From Allostella vacuolata (lineage in GTDB: Bacteria > Pseudomonadota > Alphaproteobacteria > ATCC43930 > Allostellaceae): a stretch of 64,000 nt of DNA. The notes below the pieces were generated by a model. It made no database searches. It saw only the letters and a program-made list of their open reading frames with translations, and had not been told where the DNA came from. How positions within the stretch are numbered: position 1 is the stretch's first letter; each line of letters starts with the position of its first letter. The stretch covers positions 4,551,388 to 4,615,387 of the forward strand of contig AP019702.1 of assembly GCA_006739055.1 (NCBI GenBank), read 5' to 3'. Position numbers and translations under genes: made by a program. Positions 1 to 8,828 of the stretch are shown piece after piece.

Positions 1-1
1 G

Positions 2-679
2 GGCGCCCTGATCGTCGCGCCGATCCTGGTCGGCGCCTTCGGCATCCTGCTCGAGCGCACGATGCTGCACCGGCTCTACAAGCTCGACCATCTCTACGGG
101 CTCCTGCTGACCTTCGGCATCGCGCTGATCGTGGAGGGCTTCTTCCGCCACCTGTACGGCTCCTCCGGCCTGCCCTACGCCATCCCGGCGGAGCTGCGCG
201 GCGGCTACAACCTCGGCTTCATGTTCCTGCCGACCTACCGCGCCTGGGTGGTCGTCGCGTCGGTCATCGTCTGCTTCGGCACCTGGTTCGTCATCGAGCG
301 CACCCGGCTCGGCGCCTACCTGCGCGCCGCGACCGAGAACCCGACCCTGGTCCAGGCGTTCGGCATCAACGTGCCGCGCATGATCACGCTGACCTACGGC
401 TTCGGGGTGGCGCTGGCCGCCTTCGCCGGGGTGATGGCGGCGCCGATCTACCAGGTGAGTCCGCTGATGGGCGCCAACCTGATCATCGTCGTCTTCGCCG
501 TCGTCGTCATCGGCGGCATGGGCTCGATCATGGGCGCCATCGTCACCGGCTTCGCGCTCGGCGTCGTCGAGGGGCTGACCAAGGTCTTCTACCCCGAGGC
601 GTCGAACACGGTGATCTTCGTCATCATGGCGATCGTGCTGACCATCAAGCCGGCCGGCCTGTTCGGCCGGACTGCATAA
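2..679 (+). CDS. livH: Branched-chain amino acid ABC transporter permease, LivH type (5' truncated)
   Basis: The 5' end lies outside the window; the frame is open from base 2. The visible 225 residues are strongly hydrophobic with several membrane segments. They contain the LivH-type stretch ATENPTLVQAFGINV (the cytoplasmic loop that contacts the ATPase) and end with the typical IKPAGLFGR tail. By family this is one of the two inner-membrane permeases of a HAAT-type importer for branched-chain amino acids, amides or aromatic acids. livM follows after 9 bp, so the two form one operon. The nearby VOC and pobA genes suggest an aromatic substrate, but that is inference. The binding protein and ATPases must lie upstream or elsewhere. 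Confidence 0.9.
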   Translation, partial: GALIVAPILVGAFGILLERTMLHRLYKLDHLYGLLLTFGIALIVEGFFRHLYGSSGLPYAIPAELRGGYNLGFMFLPTYRAWVVVASVIVCFGTWFVIERTRLGAYLRAATENPTLVQAFGINVPRMITLTYGFGVALAAFAGVMAAPIYQVSPLMGANLIIVVFAVVVIGGMGSIMGAIVTGFALGVVEGLTKVFYPEASNTVIFVIMAIVLTIKPAGLFGRTA

Positions 680-688
680 GGGACGACG

Positions 689-1636
689 ATGGACCGCGCG
701 ACCCGCATCACCTTCCTCGCCATGCTCGTCGTGCTGGCGGTGGCGCCGTTCGTCCTCTACCCGATCTTCCTGATGAAGGTGCTGTGCTTCGCGCTGTTCG
801 CGTGCGCCTTCAACCTGCTGGTCGGCTATGTCGGGCTGCTGTCGTTCGGCCATGCCGCCTTCTTCGGCTCGGCCGGCTACGTCACCGCCTACACGGTCAA
901 GATGTGGGGGCTGCCGCCGGAGCTGGGCATCCTGCTGGGGGCGGCCACCGGGGCGGGCCTCGGCCTCGTCATCGGCTGGCTCGCCATCCGCCGCCAGGGC
1001 ATCTATTTCGCGATGATCACGCTGGCCCTGTCGCAGATCGTCTTCTTCTATGCCCTGCAGGCGCCGTGGACCGGCGGCGAGGACGGCATCCAGTCGGTGC
1101 CGCGCGGCCACCTGTTCGGCCTGATCGACCTGCACGATCCGATGGCGATGTATTTCACGGTGGCGGCGATCTTCGTCCTCGGCTTCCTCTTCGTCTACCG
1201 GGTGATCCACTCGCCCTTCGGGCAGGTGCTGAAGGCGATCCGCGAGAACGAGCCACGCGCCATCTCGCTCGGCTACGAGACCGACCGCTACAAGCTGCTG
1301 GCCTTCGTCCTGTCGGCGACCCTGGCGGGCCTGGCCGGCGGCACCAAGTCGCTGGTCTTCCAGCTCGCCTCGCTGACCGACGTGCAATGGCAGATGTCGG
1401 GCGAGGTCGTGCTGATGACGCTCGTCGGCGGCCTCGGCACCATCTTCGGGCCGATCGTCGGCGCGGCCGTGATCGTCACCATGCAGAACTATCTGGCGGA
1501 GTTCGGCTCCTGGGTCACCATCATCCAGGGCTTCATCTTCGTCGTCTGCGTGCTCACCTTCCGCCGCGGCATCGTCGGTGAGATCATCGGGCGATTCGGC
1601 CCGAAGGGGGCCGCCCCGACCGGCGGCGGGCATTGA
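689..1636 (+). CDS. livM: Branched-chain amino acid ABC transporter permease, LivM type
   Basis: A 315-residue membrane protein partnering LivH. The N-terminal segment leads into NLLVGYVGLLSFGHAAFFG, the hallmark of LivM. The EAA-like cytoplasmic loop reads SPFGQVLKAIRENEPRAISLGY, followed by a conserved glycine-rich stretch near residues 245-260 (GGLGTIFGPIVGA). The length is normal for LivM. The ATG follows livH by 9 bp with a weak purine-rich site (GGGACGACG), consistent with translational coupling. No LivG/LivF ATPase genes follow, so those subunits are encoded upstream of the window or elsewhere. Substrate specificity cannot be read from the permease. Confidence 0.93.
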   Translation: MDRATRITFLAMLVVLAVAPFVLYPIFLMKVLCFALFACAFNLLVGYVGLLSFGHAAFFGSAGYVTAYTVKMWGLPPELGILLGAATGAGLGLVIGWLAIRRQGIYFAMITLALSQIVFFYALQAPWTGGEDGIQSVPRGHLFGLIDLHDPMAMYFTVAAIFVLGFLFVYRVIHSPFGQVLKAIRENEPRAISLGYETDRYKLLAFVLSATLAGLAGGTKSLVFQLASLTDVQWQMSGEVVLMTLVGGLGTIFGPIVGAAVIVTMQNYLAEFGSWVTIIQGFIFVVCVLTFRRGIVGEIIGRFGPKGAAPTGGGH

Positions 1637-1691
1637 GCCGCCGCCCGGGCGATCCAGCCACCCTGGGCGATCCAGCCACAAGGAACCGGAC

Positions 1692-2126
1692 ATGAAGATC
1701 CAGTCGCTCGGCCATGTCGTGCTCAAGGTCCGCGACCAGAAGCGGGCCGAGCAGTTCTACAACGGCGTCCTGGGCATGCCGATCGTCGCCCGCTTCGACC
1801 GGCTGAACATGACGTTCTTCAGCCTCGGCAACCATCACGACTTCGCCATTGCCGCGATCGGCGACGACGCCCCCGCGCCGGTCAAGGACGGCGTCGGCCT
1901 GGCCCATGTCGCCTTCAAGATCGGTGACGAGCTGGCGGTGCTGAAGAGTGCCAAGACCGAGCTGGAGGCGGCCGGCATCGCCGCGGTCGCCGCCGACCAC
2001 GGCGTCAGCAAGTCGCTCTATTTCAGCGACCCGGACGGCAACCAGGTCGAGCTCTACATCGACCAGTCCGATTCCTGGCGCCGCGACCCGCAGACCGTCG
2101 CCGCCTACACTCCGCTGGAGCTGTAG
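1692..2126 (+). CDS. VOC (glyoxalase/dioxygenase superfamily) protein
   Basis: 144 residues from an ATG preceded by AAGGA. Two beta-alpha-beta-beta-beta modules are visible. Candidate metal ligands sit in the usual places: His in LGHVVLKVRD near residue 8, His in LAHVAF near residue 73, and Glu in VELYI near residue 122. The SDPDGNQVELY motif is typical of glyoxalase-I-like and ring-cleavage-dioxygenase-like proteins. The gene starts 55 bp after livM and ends about 40 bp before pobA, so it may take part in aromatic-acid metabolism with them. The exact reaction (lyase, isomerase or dioxygenase) cannot be told from sequence. Confidence 0.85.
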   Translation: MKIQSLGHVVLKVRDQKRAEQFYNGVLGMPIVARFDRLNMTFFSLGNHHDFAIAAIGDDAPAPVKDGVGLAHVAFKIGDELAVLKSAKTELEAAGIAAVAADHGVSKSLYFSDPDGNQVELYIDQSDSWRRDPQTVAAYTPLEL

Positions 2127-2167
2127 CGCCCGGCGTCCCGCGCGCCGGCTTCAGCGAAGGCGAGCGG

Positions 2168-3331
2168 GTGCGCACCCAGGTCGGGATCGTCGGCGCGGGG
2201 CCGGCCGGGCTCGTCCTGGCCCATCTGCTGCGGCGCGCCGGGATCGACAGCGTGGTGCTGGAGGCACGCTCGCGCGCCCATGTCGAGGGCCGCATTCGCG
2301 CCGGCGTGCTGGAACAGGGCACCGCCGACCTGCTCGACGGCCTCGGCCTCGGCGCCCGGATGCGTCGGGAAGGGCTGGTCCACCACGGCATCGAGCTGCG
2401 CTTCGCGGGCGAGCGCCACCGCATCGACCTGCACGCCCTGACCGAAGGGCGCTCGATCACCGTCTACGGCCAGCACGAGGTGGTGAAGGACCTGATCGCC
2501 GCCCGGCTGGATGCGGGCGACCCGATCCGGTTCGCGGTCGAGGGCGTGCGGCTGGAGGGGTTGGCATCGGAACGGCCTGCCATCCTCTATCGCCAGGACG
2601 GGCAGGAGCAGCGGCTGGAGTGCGACCTCGTCGCCGGCTGCGACGGCTTCCACGGCGTCTGCCGCGCCGCCGTCCCGCCCGGGGCGCTGACCGTCCACGA
2701 GCGCCTCTATCCCTTCGCCTGGCTCGGCATCCTGGCCGAGGCGCCGCCGGTGGCGGACGAGCTGATCTATTCCGCCCACGAACGCGGCTTTGCCCTGTCC
2801 AGCATGCGCTCCCCCACCCTGTCTCGCCTCTACCTGCAATGCGCACCGGACGCGGATGCCGGTGCCTGGCCGGCCGGGCGCATCTGGGACGAGCTCCGCA
2901 TCCGGCTCGACTGCGACCTGCCCGAGGGCCCGATCGTGCAGAAGGGCGTCACCGGGATGCGCAGCTTCGTCGTCGAACCGCTGCAGTACGGACGGCTCTT
3001 CCTGGCCGGCGACGCGGCGCACATCGTCCCGCCGACCGGGGCCAAGGGGCTGAACCTCGCCGTCGCCGACGTGCGGGTGCTGGCGGCCGCCATCGCCGCC
3101 TTCGCCGCGACCGGGTCGACCGATGCCCTCGACGGCTATTCCGCCCGCTGCCTCGACCGGATCTGGCGGGTGCAGCGCTTCTCCTGGTGGATGACCGCCC
3201 TCCTCCACCGTTTCCCAGACGCCGACCCGTTCGACCGGCGACTCCGCGCGGCCGAGCTGTCGCAGCTCGTCCACCTGCCGTCGGCGGCGCGCACCCTCGC
3301 CGAAAACTACGTCGGCCTGCCGCTACTGTGA
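2168..3331 (+). CDS. pobA: 4-hydroxybenzoate 3-monooxygenase (flavoprotein)
   Basis: 387 residues, close to the 390-394 of characterised PobA. It starts at GTG with AAGGCGAG upstream. The N-terminal FAD motif is VGIVGAGPAGLVLAHLLRRAG, followed by the PobA-specific GRIRAGVLEQGT region and VYGQHEV. The second FAD-binding motif GDAAHIVPPTGAKGLNLA lies near residue 280. By family the enzyme uses NAD(P)H and O2 to convert 4-hydroxybenzoate to protocatechuate for the beta-ketoadipate pathway in the cytoplasm. No protocatechuate dioxygenase (pca) genes or PobR regulator are next to it. A weak 7-bp stem (3331-3355) just past the stop may be a terminator. Confidence 0.92.
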   Translation: MRTQVGIVGAGPAGLVLAHLLRRAGIDSVVLEARSRAHVEGRIRAGVLEQGTADLLDGLGLGARMRREGLVHHGIELRFAGERHRIDLHALTEGRSITVYGQHEVVKDLIAARLDAGDPIRFAVEGVRLEGLASERPAILYRQDGQEQRLECDLVAGCDGFHGVCRAAVPPGALTVHERLYPFAWLGILAEAPPVADELIYSAHERGFALSSMRSPTLSRLYLQCAPDADAGAWPAGRIWDELRIRLDCDLPEGPIVQKGVTGMRSFVVEPLQYGRLFLAGDAAHIVPPTGAKGLNLAVADVRVLAAAIAAFAATGSTDALDGYSARCLDRIWRVQRFSWWMTALLHRFPDADPFDRRLRAAELSQLVHLPSAARTLAENYVGLPLL

Positions 3332-3370
3332 CCGAACTGCCGCAGTAGGTTCGGTCTGCCATAAATAAAT

Positions 3371-3389
3371 ATGAGAATGAATTGCGTTA
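3371..3389 (+). promoter_or_regulatory. Putative Fur box upstream of hemP and TonB receptor
   Basis: The sequence ATGAGAATGAATTGCGTTA sits in an AT-rich patch (3361-3390) inside otherwise GC-rich DNA. Its complement reads GCAATTCATTCTCAT, very like known Fur boxes of the form GCAAATGATTCTCATT. It lies just ahead of hemP and a siderophore receptor, both classical Fur targets. Iron-dependent repression is inferred. Confidence 0.65.
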
Positions 3390-3451
3390 GCATGGATCGC
3401 CTGACTACCATCAGGCCGAGGGGAAGCCACACCAGCAGGCATGTGCAGGAC

Positions 3452-3658
3452 ATGAGCGGAAGGACCGCCGACGGGGACGAGCGCCCGGCGGCATTGCGAC
3501 AGACCGAAGCCGCCACGGCCACCATGCCAGCCGCACGCATCCGCCGGCTCGACGTGGCGATGCTGCTGGGCGACGGCCGCGAATGCATCATCGTTCACCG
3601 CGACAGCGAATACCGGCTGCGCATCACGAGCCAAGGCAAGCTGATCCTCACCAAGTGA
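3452..3658 (+). CDS. hemP: Hemin uptake protein HemP family
   Basis: A 68-residue small protein whose C-terminal half (residues 30-68) carries the HemP signature: LLGDGRECIIVHRDSEYRLR followed by SQGKLILTK at the very end. HemP/HmuP proteins are usually 55-70 residues, are linked to haem or siderophore receptor genes, and act as regulators or activators of haem-uptake expression in some proteobacteria. The frame stays open back to an ATG at 3371, but that start would overlap the Fur-like box, so a downstream start (3452, or possibly 3392) is more likely. It lies 133 bp before the TonB receptor and is probably co-transcribed with it. Confidence 0.85.
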   Translation: MSGRTADGDERPAALRQTEAATATMPAARIRRLDVAMLLGDGRECIIVHRDSEYRLRITSQGKLILTK

Positions 3659-3791
3659 TTTGCCGGCGCCCGCGCCCGCGCGACCCGCCCGGCCTTTGCG
3701 ACCAAGCCAGCCAGCACGAGGCCCAACCTCGAACGAGCCAGCCAGGTCCCCATACCGACCAACGCTGCTTCGATCATCGAGGGGGTTATCC

Positions 3792-5954
3792 ATGTCCAGT
3801 TCCAAGAAGGGGCCGTCCCGACGGCCGTCCCGACCGACCAACCACGTCTCCAGCACCATGCTCGCATGGGCGGCCGCCGGCGCCGCGATGGCGCCGGCGA
3901 TCGGCTTCGCCCAGGCCCCCGTGCAGATGCCGGGGGTGAGCGTCACCGCACCGGCACCGGAGCCGTACAAGGCCGACGCGGTGCAGTCGCCGAAGTTCAC
4001 CGCCCCCCTGCTGGACACGCCGCGCACCGTCACCGTCATCCCCAAGGAGCTGATCCAGGATCGCGGCTCCACCTCGCTGACCGACGTGCTGCGCACCACC
4101 CCGGGCATCACGCTCGGTGCCGGCGAAGGCGGCATCGCCTATGGCGACCGGCCGTTCGTGCGCGGTTTCGATTCCCAGAATGACATCTTCATCGACGGCT
4201 TCCGCGACCAGGGCTCGCAGTTCCGCGACCCCTTCAACATCGAGCAGGTCGAGATCATCAAGGGGCCGAGTTCCACCTTCACCGGCCGCGGCTCGACCGG
4301 CGGCTCGATCAACATCCAGACCAAGCGCCCGAACGAGCAGAACTCGATCGCCGGCGACCTGACGGTCGGCAGCGGCTGGACCAAGCGCGCCACCGCCGAC
4401 ATCAACCAGAAGGTCTATGACACCATCGCGGTGCGCCTCAACGCCATGGTCCATGACGGCGAGATCCCCGGCCGCGACGAGGTCGAGCAGAAGCGCTGGG
4501 GCTTCGCGCCGTCGGTCACCTTCGGCCTCGGCCGGCCGACCCAGCTCACCCTCAGCTACTACCATCTGCAAGGCGAGGGGGTGCCGGACTACGGCCACCC
4601 GTTCGACCCGCGCACCGGCAAGCCGGTCAAGGTCGACCGCGATAATTTCTACGGCATCAAGGCGCGCGACTTCCAGGACTACCAGGTCGACACCGCCGCG
4701 GCCGAGTTCACCCACGACTTCAGCGATACGCTGAAGTTGCGCAGCCGGGTGCAGTACAGCCGGTCGTCCAACGACTATGTCGTGACCGTTCCGGCCTTCC
4801 CGAACGGAACCGACTACAACACCGTCCGCCGCAACGTCCGGCAGCGCGACAGCCGCAACGAGATCATCTCCAACCAGACCGACATCACCACCCAGTTCCA
4901 GACCGGCTTCCTGCGCCACAGCCTGTCGACCGGCGTCGAGATCGTCCACGAGCGCAACCGCACCATGGGGCGCGAGTTCAACGACGCCTCGACTGGCGCC
5001 TACGGCCAGACCATCCAGCAGGCCTTCACCAACGCGCCGGCGGCCGACCTCAACAACCCCAACCCCGACGACCCCTGGACCGGCGCCTACCGCAGCACGA
5101 CCGCCACCAAGACCCGGGCCACCACGCTGTCGGCCTTCGCTTTCGACTCGGTGAAGATCGGCGAGCAGTTCGAGGTCATGGGCGGCGTCCGCGTCGACCA
5201 TTTCGAGGCCAAGAACGCGACCCTGAAGTCCGAGGACACCTCGTTCAACTGGCAGATCGGCGCGGTCTGGAAGCCGGTGCCCTTCGGCAGCGTCTACGCC
5301 TCCTACGGCACCTCGACCAACCCTTCGGCCGAGGGCCTGTCGGTCTCCACCGGCACCGCCAACCTCGACCCCGAGAAGAACGCGAACTGGGAGGTCGGCA
5401 CCAAGTGGAACGTGCTGAACAACCGCCTGTCGCTGACCGCGGCCGCCTTCCGCACGGAAAAGACCAATGCCCGGGTGACCGACCTCAGCGAGGTGACCGT
5501 TCTGGACGGCGAACGCCGGGTGGACGGGTTCGAGATCGGCATCTCCGGCGCGATCACTCCGGCCTGGAAGGTGTTCGGCGGCTACACCTACATGAAGAGC
5601 AAGATCGTCGATGACGGGCCCGTCGCCTTCAACGACGGCAATGAGATGGCCAACGTCGCCCCGCACAGCTTCAGCATCTGGTCGACCTACCAGGTCCTTT
5701 CGGCCCTCACGGTCGGCGGCGGCGCCTTCTACAACAGCGAGCGCTGGGCCAACGACGCCAATACCCGGAAGCTGCCCGGCTACTGGCGCTTCGATGCCAT
5801 GGCCTCCTACGAGGTGACGGAGAACGTGGCGCTGCGCCTCAACGTGCAGAACATCTTCGACAAGAAGTACTATGACGCCGCTCACACCAGCGGCGGCTTC
5901 GCCTATGTGGCGCCGGGCCGCACCATCCTGCTGACCACGGCGGTCAAGTTCTGA
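3792..5954 (+). CDS. TonB-dependent siderophore receptor, catecholate (Fiu-like) type
   Basis: 720 residues from an ATG with a strong GAGGGGG site. The N-terminal signal region ends near AIGFAQA. The plug domain begins with DTPRTVTVIPKELIQDRGS and TDVLRTTPGITLGAGEGG, and contains VRGFDSQNDIFIDGFRD and VEIIKGPSSTFTGRGSTGG. The beta-barrel ends in the outer-membrane signature ...TTAVKF with a terminal Phe. This pattern is closest to the Fiu/BfrD group that imports catecholate siderophores or their breakdown products using TonB-ExbBD energy. The gene follows hemP under a Fur-like box, which fits iron-limited expression. No siderophore biosynthesis genes lie nearby. Substrate assignment is family inference. 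Confidence 0.9.
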   Translation: MSSSKKGPSRRPSRPTNHVSSTMLAWAAAGAAMAPAIGFAQAPVQMPGVSVTAPAPEPYKADAVQSPKFTAPLLDTPRTVTVIPKELIQDRGSTSLTDVLRTTPGITLGAGEGGIAYGDRPFVRGFDSQNDIFIDGFRDQGSQFRDPFNIEQVEIIKGPSSTFTGRGSTGGSINIQTKRPNEQNSIAGDLTVGSGWTKRATADINQKVYDTIAVRLNAMVHDGEIPGRDEVEQKRWGFAPSVTFGLGRPTQLTLSYYHLQGEGVPDYGHPFDPRTGKPVKVDRDNFYGIKARDFQDYQVDTAAAEFTHDFSDTLKLRSRVQYSRSSNDYVVTVPAFPNGTDYNTVRRNVRQRDSRNEIISNQTDITTQFQTGFLRHSLSTGVEIVHERNRTMGREFNDASTGAYGQTIQQAFTNAPAADLNNPNPDDPWTGAYRSTTATKTRATTLSAFAFDSVKIGEQFEVMGGVRVDHFEAKNATLKSEDTSFNWQIGAVWKPVPFGSVYASYGTSTNPSAEGLSVSTGTANLDPEKNANWEVGTKWNVLNNRLSLTAAAFRTEKTNARVTDLSEVTVLDGERRVDGFEIGISGAITPAWKVFGGYTYMKSKIVDDGPVAFNDGNEMANVAPHSFSIWSTYQVLSALTVGGGAFYNSERWANDANTRKLPGYWRFDAMASYEVTENVALRLNVQNIFDKKYYDAAHTSGGFAYVAPGRTILLTTAVKF

Positions 5955-5961
5955 TCGCGCG

Positions 5962-5991
5962 CCCCCTCCCGCCCGGCCGGGCGGGAGGGGG
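5962..5991 (+). terminator. Strong GC palindrome after TonB receptor
   Basis: A perfect 30-bp palindrome (15-bp arms, no spacer) starts 7 bp after the receptor stop codon. It lacks a T-run, as is common for hairpins in very GC-rich genomes. It probably ends the hemP-receptor transcript. Confidence 0.7.
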
Positions 5992-6361
5992 ACCTGCTCC
6001 GCGGCCGCCCGCTCGGGGCGCGCGCCGCCCGGCCGCCCAAATTCGATGCATTTCCCGATCGGCCGTAATTTTCGGCGGAAAGAGTTGCGCGCGGCCCAAC
6101 TGCGGGTAAGCTCGGCCGGGATAACGCATAAAATACGATATAAAATTCGGGGGAGATGGACGGAGCGGCGGCACGACGCCCGCCGACAGGCTCGACCGAC
6201 ATGCCTCCGCCCCGGCGGAGCTCATCCCCCGGACCGCCGCGCCGCCACGCCGGCCCCGCGGCCGCCAGCACGATCCTGCGAACCATGCGGAGAATGCCTT
6301 CCAGCACCTGGCCCGATCCACATCCAAGCACTGAACCCGAAAAACTGGGGAGGAAAGAACA
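5992..6361 (+). other. Intergenic region upstream of the peptide-binding protein gene
   Basis: 370 bp with no convincing gene. An AT-rich patch at about 6121-6150, containing TATAAAAT-like sequence, may be the promoter of the following gene. A clear ribosome site (GGGGAGGAAAG) lies at its end. I see no riboswitch or repeat. Confidence 0.4.
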
Positions 6362-7933
6362 ATGAATATCCGGACACTGCTCGCCGCCGGCCTGGCGGTG
6401 CTGGCCGCCGCACCGGCCATGGCCCAGGAGCAGCCGCGTCGCGGCGGCACCCTGCAATTCTCGATTGCCGCCGAGCCGCCGACCTACGACTGCCACGCCT
6501 CGTCGACCTTCGCCGTCATCCAGCGCATGGCACCGCATTACTCGACGGTGCTGAAGTACGAGCCCCACAAGTATCCGGCGATCGTCGGCGACCTGGCCGA
6601 CAGCTGGACCATCTCGCCCGACAACCTCAGCTACACGGTCAAGCTGCATCCGGGTGTCAAGTTCCACGACGGCAGCCCGCTCACCTCCGAAGACGTCAAG
6701 GCGAGCTACGAGCGTATCGCCAATCCGCCGAAGGGCGTCAATTCCGCGCGCCGCGATTCGATGGTCAAGCTGGCCTCGATCGAGACGCCCGACCCGCTGA
6801 CCGTGGTCTTCAAGCTGAAGGAAGTCGACGTCGCCTTCCTCAACAACCTCGCCTCGCCCTGGAACTGCATCTTCAGCGCGGCGAAGCTGAAGCAGGACCC
6901 GAACTTCCCGGCCAAGAACGTGCTCGGCACCGGGCCCTTCAAGTTCGTCGAGCACGTCGCCGGCTCCTACTGGCGCGGCGAGCGGTTCGACGGCTACTTC
7001 CGCAAGGGCCACCCCTACCTCGACGGCTTCCGCGCCATCACCATGGCCAGCTCGGCCATGCTGAACGCGCTCGCCGGCGGCCAGGTCGATGCGGAGTTCC
7101 GCGGCGTCGCACCGCCGGAGCGCGACCGGCTCGTCCGCGACCTGGGCAAGGACGCCCAGGTGTTCGAGATGCCGTGGCTGCTCCACATGCTGGTCACCTT
7201 CAACAACGAGAAGCCGCCCTTCAACGACGCGCGCGTGCGCCGGGCCCTGTCGCTGGCCATCGACCGGTGGGGCGGCGGCGCCTCGCTCGGCCGCATCAGC
7301 CCGCTGCGCAATGTCGGCGGCATCCTGCCTCCCGGCAGCCCCTATGCCGCGACCGAGGAAGAGCTGGTCAAGCTGCCCGGCTTCGGCCGCGACATGGTCG
7401 CCGCCCGCGCCGAGGCCCGGCGCCTGCTCAAGGAGGCCGGCCAGGAGAACCTGACCTTCACCCTCTCCAACCGGACCATCGCGCCCTACGTCGCCAACGG
7501 CATCTTCCTGATCGACCAGTGGCGGCAGATCGGCGTCAAGGTCGAGCACCAGCAGCTCGAACTGGCGGCCTACTTCTCGTCGATGAGCAACGGCAACTAC
7601 GACGTGATCATCGATTCCTTCACCGACTACAGCCCCGACCCGAACACCGGGGCGATCAAGTACATCTCCTCCGACCGCTCGCCGCAGGCCTTCTCGCGGC
7701 ACACCGACCGCAAGCTGGACGAGCTGTTCGACCTGCAGGCCAAGACCACCGACAAGGCGGAGCGCCGCCGCCTGATCCGCGAGCTGGAGACCCGGGCGCT
7801 GGAGCAGGCCTATGCCGTGCCGTTCCTCTACTGGCATCGCATCGTGGTGATGAACCAGCGGGTGCGGAACTGGTCGATGTCGCCGTTCCACATGATCTAC
7901 CAGGATCTGGGCGACGTCTGGCTGGCCAACTGA
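6362..7933 (+). CDS. ABC transporter substrate-binding protein, family 5 (peptide/nickel type)
   Basis: 523 residues. It has a Sec signal peptide with likely cleavage after APAMA near residue 21. The mature start RRGGTLQFSIAAEPPTYDCH is typical of SBP_bac_5 proteins such as DppA/OppA/HbpA. The family block WTISPDNLSYTVKLHPGVKFHDG lies near residues 80-100. Family members bind oligopeptides, glutathione, haem or metal complexes in the periplasm and deliver them to a Dpp/Opp-type importer. Neither permease nor ATPase genes accompany it, so it is an orphan binding protein. It is preceded by a long leader and followed by a hairpin, so it is probably monocistronic. Ligand unknown. Confidence 0.9.
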   Translation: MNIRTLLAAGLAVLAAAPAMAQEQPRRGGTLQFSIAAEPPTYDCHASSTFAVIQRMAPHYSTVLKYEPHKYPAIVGDLADSWTISPDNLSYTVKLHPGVKFHDGSPLTSEDVKASYERIANPPKGVNSARRDSMVKLASIETPDPLTVVFKLKEVDVAFLNNLASPWNCIFSAAKLKQDPNFPAKNVLGTGPFKFVEHVAGSYWRGERFDGYFRKGHPYLDGFRAITMASSAMLNALAGGQVDAEFRGVAPPERDRLVRDLGKDAQVFEMPWLLHMLVTFNNEKPPFNDARVRRALSLAIDRWGGGASLGRISPLRNVGGILPPGSPYAATEEELVKLPGFGRDMVAARAEARRLLKEAGQENLTFTLSNRTIAPYVANGIFLIDQWRQIGVKVEHQQLELAAYFSSMSNGNYDVIIDSFTDYSPDPNTGAIKYISSDRSPQAFSRHTDRKLDELFDLQAKTTDKAERRRLIRELETRALEQAYAVPFLYWHRIVVMNQRVRNWSMSPFHMIYQDLGDVWLAN

Positions 7934-7948
7934 CGAACCGACCGCGAG

Positions 7949-7975
7949 GCAGCGGGGCCATGGTCTGGCCCCGCT
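7949..7975. terminator. Hairpin between convergent genes
   Basis: An 11-bp perfect stem (CAGCGGGGCCA / TGGCCCCGCTG) with a 5-base loop sits between the binding-protein stop (7933) and the Anbu stop (8010). It is placed to serve both strands. Confidence 0.7.
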
Positions 7976-8009
7976 GTCGAAGCCGTCGTGCAGCGCGCCC
8001 TGCCCGGCC

Positions 8010-8762
8010 TCAGCCGCCCGTCTCGGGCATCCAGTCGGGCCGCGGGATCGCCCGGTGCGCCTCGCGCAGGGCCGCCGACCAGCGTTCGCGGATCATGCGG
8101 AAATAGGGGTCGTCCTCGCCGATCCGCAGGTTGATCTCCGCCCGCTCGGCATCGCGGCGAAACACCATCAGGTCGATCGGCAGCCCGACCGTCAGGTTGG
8201 AGCGCAAGGTCGAATCCATCGAGATCAGGGCGAGCTTGACCCCATCCGGGATGGCCGTGGTGAATTTCACCGCCCGGTCCAGGATCGGCTTGCCGTACTT
8301 GTGCTCGCCGATCTGCAGGAAGGGCGTGTCCTCGGTCGCCTCGATGAAGTTGCCGGCCGAATAGACCAGGAACAGGCGCAGCTGGCGGCCGCGGACCTGC
8401 CCGCCCAGCAGCAGCGTCACCTCGAAGCCGATGCTCTGCTGGCGCATCGCCTCGCCGTCCAGGTGCCACACCTTGCGCACCGCCTCGCCCGTCAGCTGCG
8501 CGGCGCGGAACATGCTGGGCACCGTGTAGAGGCTCTCGGTCGTGCCGCTGGCCTCGCTCTCGAAGCCTTCCGTCAGCAGGTTGATGACCGCCTGGGTGAC
8601 GCCGAGATTGCCGGCGGATGCGATGCAGATCGTGCGCTCGCCCGGCACCTCGAAGAAATGCAGCTTGCGGAACACGGAGATGTTGTCGACGCCGGCGTTG
8701 GTCCGGGTGTCCGCCAGCATCACGAGCCCCTCGGAAAGGAGCAGTCCGACGCAATAGGTCAT
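8010..8762 (-). CDS. Anbu proteasome-like peptidase (ancestral beta subunit)
   Basis: 250 residues beginning MTYCVGLLLSEGLVMLADTR. Removing Met would expose Thr2 as the N-terminal nucleophile. Asp in ADTR (residue 18) and Lys in FRKLHFF (residue 33) fit the Thr1/Asp17/Lys33 catalytic set of Ntn hydrolases. This is the predicted proteasome-type protease family (COG3484) called Anbu, which forms large cytoplasmic ring or helical assemblies. Its natural substrate is poorly known. It is the last gene of a minus-strand operon with alpha-E and ATP-grasp proteins, the standard Anbu neighbours. The usual transglutaminase-like gene is absent: only 66 bp separate it from alpha-E. Confidence 0.92.
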   Translation of the reverse strand: MTYCVGLLLSEGLVMLADTRTNAGVDNISVFRKLHFFEVPGERTICIASAGNLGVTQAVINLLTEGFESEASGTTESLYTVPSMFRAAQLTGEAVRKVWHLDGEAMRQQSIGFEVTLLLGGQVRGRQLRLFLVYSAGNFIEATEDTPFLQIGEHKYGKPILDRAVKFTTAIPDGVKLALISMDSTLRSNLTVGLPIDLMVFRRDAERAEINLRIGEDDPYFRMIRERWSAALREAHRAIPRPDWMPETGG

Positions 8763-8828
8763 GGAGCGAATGTCAATCGGTGTTCGAGGGAAGCAGGGTC
8801 GGCGCCGACCGGCCGGATGGCGCCCCGT

